NCBI GenBank assembly: GCA_023409435.1
Contig: JAEYHP010000168.1
Location: 1-40,356, forward strand
DNA: 40,356 bases
DNA from: Bacillota bacterium
GTDB lineage: Bacteria; Bacillota; Clostridia; Christensenellales; CAG-138
Direction: 5' to 3'
Below the pieces are notes generated by a model that saw only the letters and a program-made list of their open reading frames with translations, ran no database searches and had not been told where the DNA came from. The translations under genes were made by a program, and so were the position numbers. Every line of letters starts with the position of its first letter. The stretch's first letter is position 1. Below, piece after piece: positions 1-8,200 of the stretch.

Positions 1-579
1 GAACAGGCCCGCACCGTCGATCCTGGCGGCCTCGTAGAGTTCCGAATTAATGGTTTGGAGCCCGGCCAGCAGGAACATCATCCAAAATCCTACGCCTTTC
101 CATGTGGCGATTGCGGTGACGCTCCAGAGCGCCTGCTTGCTGCTGGTTAAAAAAGGCTGGGCAGGGACGTTCAAAATGCTCAGTATTCCGTTGAGTATGC
201 CGTTGTTGGGGTTGAGCATAAGCCCCCATACAATGGTTGCAATTGTCATGGAAAGTGTGACGGGCAAATAGTAGATTGTGCGGAATACTGCAATCCCCTT
301 TAGGCGCTGGTTGACCAACAGGGCAAGGCAAATCGCCAGTACGATCTGCAGCGGGGTGGTGACCGCGTTGAATTTGATGGTTACCCAGATGCTCTTCCAG
401 AACATCGGGTCTTCAAATATCCCCAGGTAGTTGTTCATGCTCAAGGCGCCTTTATAAACGAAGCTTTCCCCTACGGTCAAAAGGATGGGGTATAGCTTAA
501 AAACAAACAGCAAGACAAAGGCAGGCGCAATGCAAAGTAGAGGAATAATGCTTTTTTTGCTGCCGAACACACGATTCAC
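1..579 (-). CDS. Sugar ABC transporter permease, MalF/UgpA type (3' end outside window)
   Basis: Inner-membrane subunit of a carbohydrate ABC importer. The visible 193 codons start at a GTG (579-577) preceded by an AAGGAG box (592-587) at 7-nt spacing. The translation opens with a short basic stretch and a hydrophobic helix (IIPLLCIAPAFVLLFVF), followed by more membrane segments. It reaches the cytoplasmic EAA loop (ELYEAARIDGAGLF), the contact site for the ATPase subunit and the family hallmark. The gene runs off the left edge, so the last membrane helices are not seen. It lies 129 bp downstream of the substrate-binding lipoprotein on the same strand, as expected for a binding protein-permease operon. 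The substrate cannot be read from this part. Confidence 0.9.
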   Translation of the reverse strand, partial: MNRVFGSKKSIIPLLCIAPAFVLLFVFKLYPILLTVGESFVYKGALSMNNYLGIFEDPMFWKSIWVTIKFNAVTTPLQIVLAICLALLVNQRLKGIAVFRTIYYLPVTLSMTIATIVWGLMLNPNNGILNGILSILNVPAQPFLTSSKQALWSVTAIATWKGVGFWMMFLLAGLQTINSELYEAARIDGAGLF

Positions 580-667
580 GGTATCGCTCCTTTGGTTGAT
601 TGAATGGCCGACAGAAACTATCAGCGTTTTGCGTTCTCGTTACTCGTTACAGATATTGTTTGCGATA

Positions 668-697
668 CGGGCGGCCAATAGGAATATCGGCCGCCCG
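668..697 (-). promoter_or_regulatory. Intercistronic stem-loop between binding protein and permease genes
   Basis: GGGCGGCC (669-676) pairs with GGCCGCCC (689-696), extended by C668-G697, giving 9 bp around a 12-nt loop. In the minus-strand transcript it lies about 12 nt after the binding-protein stop codon and is not followed by a U run. It is therefore more likely an mRNA-stabilising or partial-termination hairpin than a full terminator. Such hairpins are common where a binding protein is needed in excess over its permease. Confidence 0.55.
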
Positions 698-708
698 CGC
701 ATTGCTGC

Positions 709-2067
709 TTACTTGTATTTTTTGAACAGCGTGTTGATCTGTGCAACTGCGCTGTCCAGCGCCTCCTGCGGGTCGGTGCCGTTGCGGATATCCTCAAACG
801 CAGCGGAAGTTACGGTTTCAAACTCGGAGTACCCCGGCGTCACAGGGCGCGGATAACCTGTGTTGAGCGCATCGTATACGCAGAGCTTGTACACCATGTC
901 GTCGTCCTGGGTGTTAATCAGCTTATCGAGTTCAGCCTTGAGTGCGGGTACATCATGGCTGGCGCCGATCCAAACCTGATTACCCTCGCCAATGGAGATC
1001 CATTTGATGAATTCGGCGGCGAGCTCCTCATTCTTGCTGTTTGCGTTGATGCCAAGGTGCCAGCTTCCGGTATTGGTGGCGGCTTTGTCTTCGTAGCCTT
1101 CAAACGCAGGCGTGAGCATCATGCCAAACTCGTAATCCGTGGTGGCCTGGCAGGTATACCAGTTCCACGGACCGCCCCAGTGGAAAAGCGCCTTGCCGGC
1201 AAAGAACAGCGGAGAGAACTCTTCGCTTTTGATGCCTCTTAATGATACGCCGTCTTTGAACATATCGCCATAGTAGGTCATGGCTTTTACCCAGCCGGGT
1301 GTGTTCAATACGCCGTCCACCGTGAAGCCGTCGTCCGCCACACCCTTTTCACCCAGAGAGTTGGCAAGTACAAGCATGGTGTACGGGCGGCTGACCTGCT
1401 CAAAAGAGAATCCGAAATAGCCCTTGGAGCCGTCCGGGTCGGAGGCTTGCACAAACTGCTTGCTCATATCTGCGATCTGCTCCCAGGTCGGTCTGTAGAA
1501 CGGATCTTCCGGGTTAAAGTCGATTCCTGCTTCTTTGAGCAGCGTTTTGTTATAGAAAACAAGAGACGCGGAAGTTTCCAGCGGGGCCGCCATAAACTTG
1601 CCGTCCCAGATGCTCGCCTTTAAGGAGGAATCGATGTAGAGAGCCTGCTCGTCCTTCGTGAAATACGCATCCAGCGGCTTAAGGTAACCGCGATAGGTAT
1701 AAGCGGCTACGAGCGGCGCGTCCACTGCGATGACATCGTACTCATCCGTGCCGCCGGCTATTTTGGACTCGATGACCTGGAAAAGCTGTTCATACCCGTA
1801 GATCTCAATGCTCAAATCCACGTTGGGGTGGGAGTCCTCATAGGCTTTTTCCACTTCCGCCATGGGCGTTTCCCAAAAGCCGCCACCGGCTGTGATCATG
1901 GTGAGCTTCGTCTTGCCTTCGGCGGGTTGATCATCGGACGGCGCTGCGGTGGCTTCCGCAGGCGCGGCCGCTTCCGGCGCGTTGCTTTGGGGTGCGGGCT
2001 GGCAGGCGCAAAGCAGCATACCCAGCACCATAACCAGCGCGACAACAGCAGTCAACTTTGTTCTCAT
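709..2067 (-). CDS. Extracellular sugar-binding lipoprotein, SBP family 1
   Basis: Solute-binding component of the ABC importer, 452 aa. The N-terminus is a lipoprotein signal peptide with a lipobox ending LLCAC, so the mature protein should be lipid-anchored at the Cys near residue 22 on the outer face of the membrane. A low-complexity Ala/Pro/Glu linker (about 25-50) leads into the bilobed periplasmic-binding fold (TKLTMITAGGGFWETPMAEVEKAYEDSHPNV and onward, where the first strand begins). Aromatic-rich segments such as FHWGGPWNWYT fit carbohydrate binding. The start is an ATG with a TAGGAGG box about 8 nt upstream. It is 15 bp downstream of the nucleoside hydrolase and upstream of the permease, so one operon is likely. 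Ribose or a nucleoside-derived sugar is possible by context, but this is inference. Confidence 0.9.
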   Translation of the reverse strand: MRTKLTAVVALVMVLGMLLCACQPAPQSNAPEAAAPAEATAAPSDDQPAEGKTKLTMITAGGGFWETPMAEVEKAYEDSHPNVDLSIEIYGYEQLFQVIESKIAGGTDEYDVIAVDAPLVAAYTYRGYLKPLDAYFTKDEQALYIDSSLKASIWDGKFMAAPLETSASLVFYNKTLLKEAGIDFNPEDPFYRPTWEQIADMSKQFVQASDPDGSKGYFGFSFEQVSRPYTMLVLANSLGEKGVADDGFTVDGVLNTPGWVKAMTYYGDMFKDGVSLRGIKSEEFSPLFFAGKALFHWGGPWNWYTCQATTDYEFGMMLTPAFEGYEDKAATNTGSWHLGINANSKNEELAAEFIKWISIGEGNQVWIGASHDVPALKAELDKLINTQDDDMVYKLCVYDALNTGYPRPVTPGYSEFETVTSAAFEDIRNGTDPQEALDSAVAQINTLFKKYK

Positions 2068-2082
2068 TGTGATTCCTCCTAG

Positions 2083-2979
2083 TTATAATGAATTTGGAAA
2101 TACGTGCTCCATAAAAAAATCCACGAATTTTTCGCTCTCCACGCTTGCGGCAATAACGGCATTGGGCGTTTCAAACGTCTTGAAAAAACTCTGTTTGACG
2201 ATCGTCGCACCCCGTGTATTTTCGCCCCTTAGCTCGATCACGATTTTGCGCTCTTCATACCGCACCAGTTCCGGATCGATTATTGCGCCTATAATCAACG
2301 GATCGTGCAACGTGATGCCATAGCCGGAAGATTTATGCCAGGCCGCGAACAGCTTCATCAAAAACGCCGCTTCCTCGGTCTTGCAGGCTTTTGCGATAGC
2401 CTCGTTCTTAGCAGAAAGCGTGCAGCGCGTCGTCACATCCAGCCCGATGGCTTTGATGCTTGCGCCCGAGCGGAAAACGACGGACGCGGCCTCCGGGTCA
2501 CAAAATATGTTCCACTCCGGCTCGGTCGTTCCAAACGCGCCGCCCATCAGGACGATGTTCGCCTTTGCCATGACCTCCGGCGCTTTCAGGATGGCAATGG
2601 CGATGTTGGTCAGCGGGCCGACCGCCAGAATGGTGAGGTCCGGGTGTGCCTTTACCGTATCGATGATGATATCAATGGCGTGCTCATCGCGCTTTACATA
2701 ATCGATATTCCCTATGGCGCCGCACTGGCAGGGAATATCCTGTACGGATACCTCGTTGACTATTGGCGTACCTATGCCTTCATATACAGGGATATCGGCA
2801 CGGTTGTACTTTTTGAGCAATGCATAGGCGAGCCTTGCGCGCTCCGCTGTATTTTTAAATACGGTCGTAACAGCAAGCAGGTTAAGCTCCGGAGAACGCA
2901 ATGCCAGTGCCAAAGCGAGCGCGTCGTCGATATCGTCGCCGATGTCCGTGTCTATCAAAATCTTTTTTTTATTATCCAA
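2083..2979 (-). CDS. Nucleoside hydrolase (inosine/uridine-preferring type)
   Basis: Predicted N-ribohydrolase that cleaves nucleosides to free base plus ribose, 298 aa, normal length for the family. The N-terminal calcium-binding motif DTDIGDDIDDALAL (about residues 10-23) is the family signature; MGGAFGTTEPEWNIFCDPEAA and the late HDPL segment (catalytic His region, about 228-231) are also present. The start is a TTG (2979-2977) with GAGGT six nt upstream; no better ATG exists in frame. It is the first gene of the minus-strand operon with the sugar-binding protein and permease, and is divergent from an AraC-family regulator. The context suggests uptake and breakdown of nucleosides or ribosides. 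Which nucleoside is preferred cannot be told from sequence alone. Confidence 0.9.
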   Translation of the reverse strand: MDNKKKILIDTDIGDDIDDALALALALRSPELNLLAVTTVFKNTAERARLAYALLKKYNRADIPVYEGIGTPIVNEVSVQDIPCQCGAIGNIDYVKRDEHAIDIIIDTVKAHPDLTILAVGPLTNIAIAILKAPEVMAKANIVLMGGAFGTTEPEWNIFCDPEAASVVFRSGASIKAIGLDVTTRCTLSAKNEAIAKACKTEEAAFLMKLFAAWHKSSGYGITLHDPLIIGAIIDPELVRYEERKIVIELRGENTRGATIVKQSFFKTFETPNAVIAASVESEKFVDFFMEHVFPNSL

Positions 2980-3090
2980 GGATTTACCTCGTCGATGATG
3001 TTCTTGACTTTCTGGATTTTAGCTTATAATAAGAATAACGTTTGTAATATATAAATTTGGCTTTGATATATCAGTTTAAGGAGGCTCGCA
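2980..3090. promoter_or_regulatory. Divergent promoter region between nucleoside hydrolase operon and AraC regulator
   Basis: A 111-bp AT-rich gap separates two divergent TTG-started genes, each with its own Shine-Dalgarno (GAGGT at 2990-2986 on minus; AAGGAGG at 3078-3084 on plus). On plus, TTGACT (3004-3009) and TATAAT (3025-3030) form a possible promoter, although the 15-nt spacing is short. No clear operator repeat was recognised. Control of both genes from this gap by the AraC protein is inferred from layout only. Confidence 0.45.
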
Positions 3091-3888
3091 TTGGAAGACT
3101 TTTGCCTGGACTTCTTGAAATATCAAGAAAATAAGGCCGGCTTCTATGCCCCTGGCCACTACCACGCATGCTATGAATTGGTTTACTATATTTCCGGTTC
3201 GGGAGAATACACGCTGGGCGACGCGCACTATGCCTACACGCCCAACACCTTCGCGCTGATTCCGCCGCGCATGATCCATGACGAACGCACGTTTGCGGAC
3301 TCTGCGCTGTTGTTTATAGGGTTCCGCTATTTTGATGATGAATCGCCTATATTGCCGGGAGCGTATGCGGATTTTCATGAAAATTGCGTATACAGGGCGC
3401 TAAGGGCTATGGAAAAGGAGCTCGCCGAAAAGCAGCCGTTTTATTCGTCCATGCTGAATAACATGACGCAAAGCCTCATTATTACGCTGGTGCGCAAGTA
3501 CTTCGGAAGCAGTTCTCCGCTGCACGATCAGGGGATGGAATACATCCAGAAATACATCGACGAGCATTTTAAAGAGCGGCTGAGCCTGCATGAACTTGCA
3601 GAAATGTCGGGCTACAGTTACGATTGGTTCCGCCATGTGTTCAAAGCGCAGACCGGCCACTCGCTCACGCAGTACATCATTCTCCAGCGGCTGCGGCATG
3701 CCGCCACGCAGCTTATCACCACCGATAAGCCCGTCACACAAATCGCATTTGAAAACCACTTTTCGAGCTCGTCGCAATTTATTTCCCAATTCAGAAAATA
3801 TAAAAATACCACGCCTTCCGAATACAGGCGGGCGTTTACCAGTAAAAGCGAAGTGCGGCTGAAATATGAAAAGATAGGAGATGGCTAA
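3091..3888 (+). CDS. AraC-family transcriptional regulator
   Basis: DNA-binding regulator of 265 aa. The N-terminal part (about residues 10-100) looks like an AraC-type cupin sensor domain, with YHACYELVYYISGSGEYTLGD and a second strand set ending FALIPPRMIHDERTF. The C-terminal ~100 residues carry the paired helix-turn-helix motifs of the family: LSLHELAEMSGYSYDWFRHVFKAQTG and then the conserved PVTQIAFENHFSSSSQFISQFRKYKNTTPSEYRR. The start is a TTG at 3091 with AAGGAGG six nt upstream. It is divergent from the nucleoside hydrolase/ABC importer operon and probably activates it in response to a sugar or nucleoside ligand; the ligand is unknown. Confidence 0.92.
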   Translation: MEDFCLDFLKYQENKAGFYAPGHYHACYELVYYISGSGEYTLGDAHYAYTPNTFALIPPRMIHDERTFADSALLFIGFRYFDDESPILPGAYADFHENCVYRALRAMEKELAEKQPFYSSMLNNMTQSLIITLVRKYFGSSSPLHDQGMEYIQKYIDEHFKERLSLHELAEMSGYSYDWFRHVFKAQTGHSLTQYIILQRLRHAATQLITTDKPVTQIAFENHFSSSSQFISQFRKYKNTTPSEYRRAFTSKSEVRLKYEKIGDG

Positions 3889-3976
3889 TTTATTCATACT
3901 CGTCACGTTAATGGCAAGCAACTTCCCATTATCCATAACCCAAGCGGTTATCTGAACTTCGTATTATGTTTATCAC

Positions 3977-4008
3977 AAACAAAAGCCACAGAACATGGTT
4001 CCGTGGCT
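3977..4008 (-). terminator. Rho-independent terminator, minus strand
   Basis: AGCCACAGAAC (3984-3994) pairs with GTTCCGTGGCT (3998-4008) with one mismatch and a 3-nt loop. On the minus strand the hairpin is followed by TTTTGTTTG. It would end transcription coming from the GH3 remnant side. The preceding gap 3889-3976 shows nothing else recognisable. Confidence 0.65.
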
Positions 4009-4105
4009 GATTGCAGCATGCTGTGAAAGTAATAAAGAAAGACGTATGGTTTTTATGTGCAACTTGTTGACGTCGTAGAATACTTCGATAACAAGCTACC
4101 AGACT

Positions 4106-4415
4106 CTAGATCTGTGCATCCCACTTGCCGCAAAACGCGTCCACGGGGCTTTTTCCTTTAAAGCTGGACCGACCCATGAGCTTTTCAATCAAATGCTCAA
4201 GCGCATAGTCATTCGAGCTGTAGGTGTTGATAAATGTTTTCACTCGGGGAATGTCGAGTAGATGATATGGGTTCTCCACGGAAATAAATATGGTCGGCAC
4301 CTCATGGAGATAATGCGGACAATTGGCGCCCATCGGCTGTGCCCATTCAATCCGTACCGAAGTCTGGTTGCTCTTTGTAGCCAGATTTGCAACGTAAACA
4401 ATCAGATCATATCTC
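4106..4415 (-). pseudogene. Glycoside hydrolase family 3 remnant (C-terminal piece)
   Basis: About 100 codons resembling the end of a GH3 beta-N-acetylhexosaminidase-type enzyme: YDLIVYVANLATKSNQTSVR, EWAQPMGANCPHYLHEVPT, SVENPYHLLDIPRVKTFINT and the terminal SPVDAFCGKWD. GH3 enzymes are several hundred residues long, and the N-terminal catalytic barrel is absent. The open frame runs on to 4477, but its first 20 or so residues overlap, antisense, a different decayed gene and do not look like GH3. It is a dead fragment; the former substrate was probably beta-linked N-acetylglucosamine or a related sugar, by family only. Confidence 0.75.
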
Positions 4416-4452
4416 ACAGTGACCGCCGTAGTGGGAGGCGTATGCCCTTCTG

Positions 4453-4660
4453 CTTTTAGGCGGTTTGCTGGGCGCATTGCTTGGAAAAAGGATCCTGGAA
4501 CGTGTCCGCGCCTCTCTTCCGCTCATCTTTGGATTGGCTGCCATGTCCAGGTTGTTCATTATATTGTAAAAATGCATACATTGCCTGCGGTGGTGCTTGC
4601 CATAGTCGTAGGAACGGCCATTGAGAGCTCATTCAACTGGAAAAAGGAATTGAGGCAGTC
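4453..4660 (+). pseudogene. DUF554 (YdfK-like) membrane protein remnant
   Basis: Two pieces of a DUF554-type integral membrane protein are readable in different frames. The first is LLGGLLGALLGKRILERVRA followed by SLPLIFGLAAM (4453-4545). The second is IVKMHTLPAVVLAIVVGTAI followed by ESSFNWKKEL (about 4565-4654). The frame change between them and the missing N-terminus show it is not functional. Assignment rests on the glycine-rich opening helix and the LPAVVLAIVVGTAIE segment. It lies in a tract of decayed genes. Confidence 0.55.
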
Positions 4661-4782
4661 ACCATGCGTACAAAAAAGTCGGTTGATCGGCGCTTTCCGA
4701 ATAATACAACCGCTTTATATTCGGATGAATTCGGAGTATCCCCACCCCTATTATTAGGCCAAATTTAAATAGTTTTTTGAAT

Positions 4783-5118
4783 TTCGCATTATGTTTGAGG
4801 TTGTGAAAAAAAGGTATTTAGCAGTGAAGAATCATTCAAACTGAGAAAACAGGTTGTGGAGCATCCATTTGGAACAATTAAACGAGCCTTTGGGTTCTCA
4901 TACTTTCTGACCAGGGGACGGAAAATGTGAGGACGGAATCACTATTGCACTTTCTGGTGTACAACATGAAACGAACAATCAGTATGGTGGGAATGCAGGG
5001 ATTGCGGGCAGCGTTGTCGCAGGGATAATCCCCTCAGTTTTTCCTGCTTATTAATTTTCGGGGTTAAGATGATTTGTCGGTGTGAAAATTTGTTTTCAAA
5101 GCGGCGTTTTCACACAGC
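4783..5118 (+). mobile_element. Internally deleted IS1182-type element, transposase tail only
   Basis: Residue-level match to the end of IS1182-family DDE transposases: SFKLRKQVVEHPFGTIKRAF then GFSYFLTRGRK in one frame (about 4826-4923). The continuation VRTESLLHFLVYNMKRTISM ends at a TAA (5026-5028) after a one-base frame change at 4927. The left edge shares 23 identical bases (4783-4805) with 12601-12623. The right edge has GTTTTCACACAGCCT (5108-5122 region), the inverse of the AGGYTGTGTGAAAAC type end seen at 12616. The catalytic part is missing, so it cannot move on its own. Confidence 0.7.
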
Positions 5119-5211
5119 CTGGTTTATAGAAAGCTATTTCTGTCCCGGAGTTGGAAGCATAATTGTTCACACGGTCCTCTCACTGTAGATCAGCGGGTAC
5201 CGGCTTGATAT

Positions 5212-5249
5212 AAAAAAACACAGCAGAAGCGTTTTGGCATTCTGCTGTG
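5212..5249 (-). terminator. Strong rho-independent terminator after the wall-protein gene
   Basis: CACAGCAGAA (5219-5228) pairs perfectly with TTCTGCTGTG (5240-5249) around an 11-nt loop. In the minus-strand transcript the stem is followed by seven U residues (5218-5212). It lies 30 bp past the stop codon of the large wall protein. Confidence 0.9.
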
Positions 5250-5279
5250 GTCTGATTTATCACTACTTAAGCAATCTAC

Positions 5280-8200
5280 CTATGCTTTCTGACGTTTCCG
5301 CACAGCTATGTATAGGCCGATAGCACAGGCAACGATCAGGAGACCTCCTATCAAATATGGAGTAACATTGACTCCTGTTTTCGGGGAATCCGAAGTGGTG
5401 TTAATACCTTCTCCAAACTGGCTCACCACATAGTAACTCAGATGGTCGGTCTCGAATACAAGGTAGCCGTTCTCAAGCACCGCACCCATATCAACAACGG
5501 CACCGGTCTGATCATCGTACCACAATACACGCAGGTCGCCGCTCATTCCGGTTGGGACAGGAATTCTCACTTTAATCTTCCCGTTGAAATTCGTGATAGC
5601 CTGTCCATCCTGATTTAGAAGCTTAATGTCGAAGATGGCAATATTGCTGAAATCCTTAAAAGATTTATCCTCCCGCATTAACGCTTCAACAGAGTTATAA
5701 ACGCTCTCATCGCTGTCGCTTAAAGGTAGTAATGTCGCATGCATTGTCAAATCCGTTATATCAGCAGGCAGCGCCACTTCTGAGAATTCAATCACAGCGC
5801 CTGATGCCGAGTCCGTCACTTCCTGTGCAGGTAGTGACGCCGCCGAGGGCGATTCATCCGGGCCAGTCGAATTCTGTGGCACTGGCGTGCTAACAGGAAC
5901 TTGCGGTTCCAGGGAGTTGGCCGGGCTCTGCGGCGCCAGAGCGTTAGCCGGTGATGCCGGAGTGATTACCGGGAGTTGCGGCGTGGGTGTGCTAACCGGC
6001 TCCTGTGGTTTCCCCGGATTCTGCGATCCTGACGCGCTCTTTTTGAAACTGACGGATATGGTATGATCAGCAATAACATTGGATAACGTCAGTTTCCCGT
6101 CGGTAAGGGAGACAGGTTGCCCGTCAAGGAGGAGCTGATCAACTCTGTAGCCTGCATGCGGCGCAATTGTAAATGTAATATCCCCGCCGTCCGCCACCAT
6201 GGTTACACCGGGGTTGCTGATGCTGCCGCCCGCTCCTGCGGAGACGGTCACCTTGTGTTCGACTCGGGTCGTCGTAAGTTCCTGTACCTGAGTCAGCGTC
6301 ACGCCGCCTTTTTCATTGGTTACCTTTGCATACCACCCGTACGTTGTATTTGGCGCAAGTTCTTCCCAAACATATTCGGCATTATCGACCACATTTTCCA
6401 CTTTTCCAATCAGAGAATCCGAAAGCAGCTGTACATCAAAATTTTGGGTGGTCAAGACCTTTTCTGCGGTATCAAAGCCGACATCCAGCTCAAAGATATC
6501 CATATTATTCGTCTTGGTGCCTGCTGCATAGGATTCGAGCCTTGGTGTGTCGAAGTAGTTGAAATCCTGACGATATGGGGAATAGGAATTCATATAGATC
6601 TTATTGTTTTGGAGGTCAAAATACAGGAATTTAATGTACTCCGAACCACCTTCAACATCGGACTGGTAGTCGGTACATATTTGATAAACCTGGCGATCGT
6701 CAACGCCATCGTTGTTATCGTCGAACGCTGTTGTTTCGATGGAGGAGCCGTGGTAGTGCCCGTTAATTACAGCAATGACGTTAGGGTTCTTTGCCACTAC
6801 GTTCTCCTGCAGCATTTTGCCGGCATAGTCAAGATATGTGCCGTCGGTCATGGTTACGTGGGTATAACGATGCAGACAAATGATCGCAATTCTGTCCGAA
6901 TACTGTTCAAGAACCTCATTCATCCAATTGATTTCATTCTCATATATGTCCCAGCTCATATATAGAACAATGAAGTCTTGTCCGTTTTCTGTCAACAAAT
7001 CATAGTGGCCCAAATTATTATTATAGGAGTCGCCGTACCAGGGGTTGTCCATAAACCGCTGCTCACCAAAATACTTCCAGTAATTTCCGTACAGCTGATT
7101 GCCGGCGGCGACATCGTGGTTTCCTCCAAGTACGCCGTAGGGCATACCGGCATCATCCAAAATCTTCATTGCCTTGTCTGCAACCAGCCATTGCTCGTTC
7201 AGCTCGTATTCGTCTACAAGGTCGCCCGTGTGAATGGTATATCTTACTTTCCATTCATCCGCAATGTCCACCAGCCACTCGTTCTGATCATAGAAATGAT
7301 AGGGCCAGCTTTCTACGTAATACTGCGTATCGGTCATCCACGCAAAGGCGAAGTCATAGTTGTCAGGCCGGGAGGTGCCGTCCCATGGCGAGGCAGGAGC
7401 GTTCATAATGGATGAGGCCGTAGCCATGACAGATGAAGCTGAAGCTGCCATGATGGATGAAGAAGTAGCTGTATTCGGCGCGCTCGACATAGCTAAACCC
7501 TGGATAAGAATATATGCTTTTTCGTTTTGCAGGTGGTTGCCGGCTGCAAAAGAGGCGTCAATCTTTCCCTGACTGTCTGCTGTGCCAATTCTTTCCCATT
7601 CGTCGGTCGTAAAATTCAGCACATACATCTTAATGGCATGGCTTGCATCGGCATAGTTGGCCGAGCCGGCCCAATTTGCCCTGATTGTATCGGTTTCATC
7701 CACGGTGGCGGCATTAATCGTATACAACTCGTATGGAATATCACCCGCGGAGGCAGAGCCCGTATCCGATAGCGGAGAAGTACCGTATCCGCTTTCAACA
7801 GTGACGCCGCCGTTTTCTATCGTCAGTTTTTTGCCCTGCATAAATTCAACGGTCGCCGTATCTGCATTTAATTCCGAGATGTTGACCGAAAGCTTTGCGG
7901 ACGCGGTGGTAATTTCGCCGCCGTTGTTTCCCTCCGCATTGGGATCTACCTCTTCGGTTTTAAAATGAACGGTTTTTTGTGCAATATTTCCGGCAGCGTC
8001 GATCGCAGTGATAACCAGCTCATGCTCCCCTATTGAAAGGTCTCTCGCGTCTGCCGTATAGGGGATGGAAATTTCCTCTCCATCCAGCGTTGCGCCAGAC
8101 CGGGCGATGCCGTTGTCATCCGTTATTTCTGGATCAATGGAAAGCTGATTGTTTACAACACTGTCTTCGGCGACGCCCACGTCAATTTGTGGCCTTGTGT

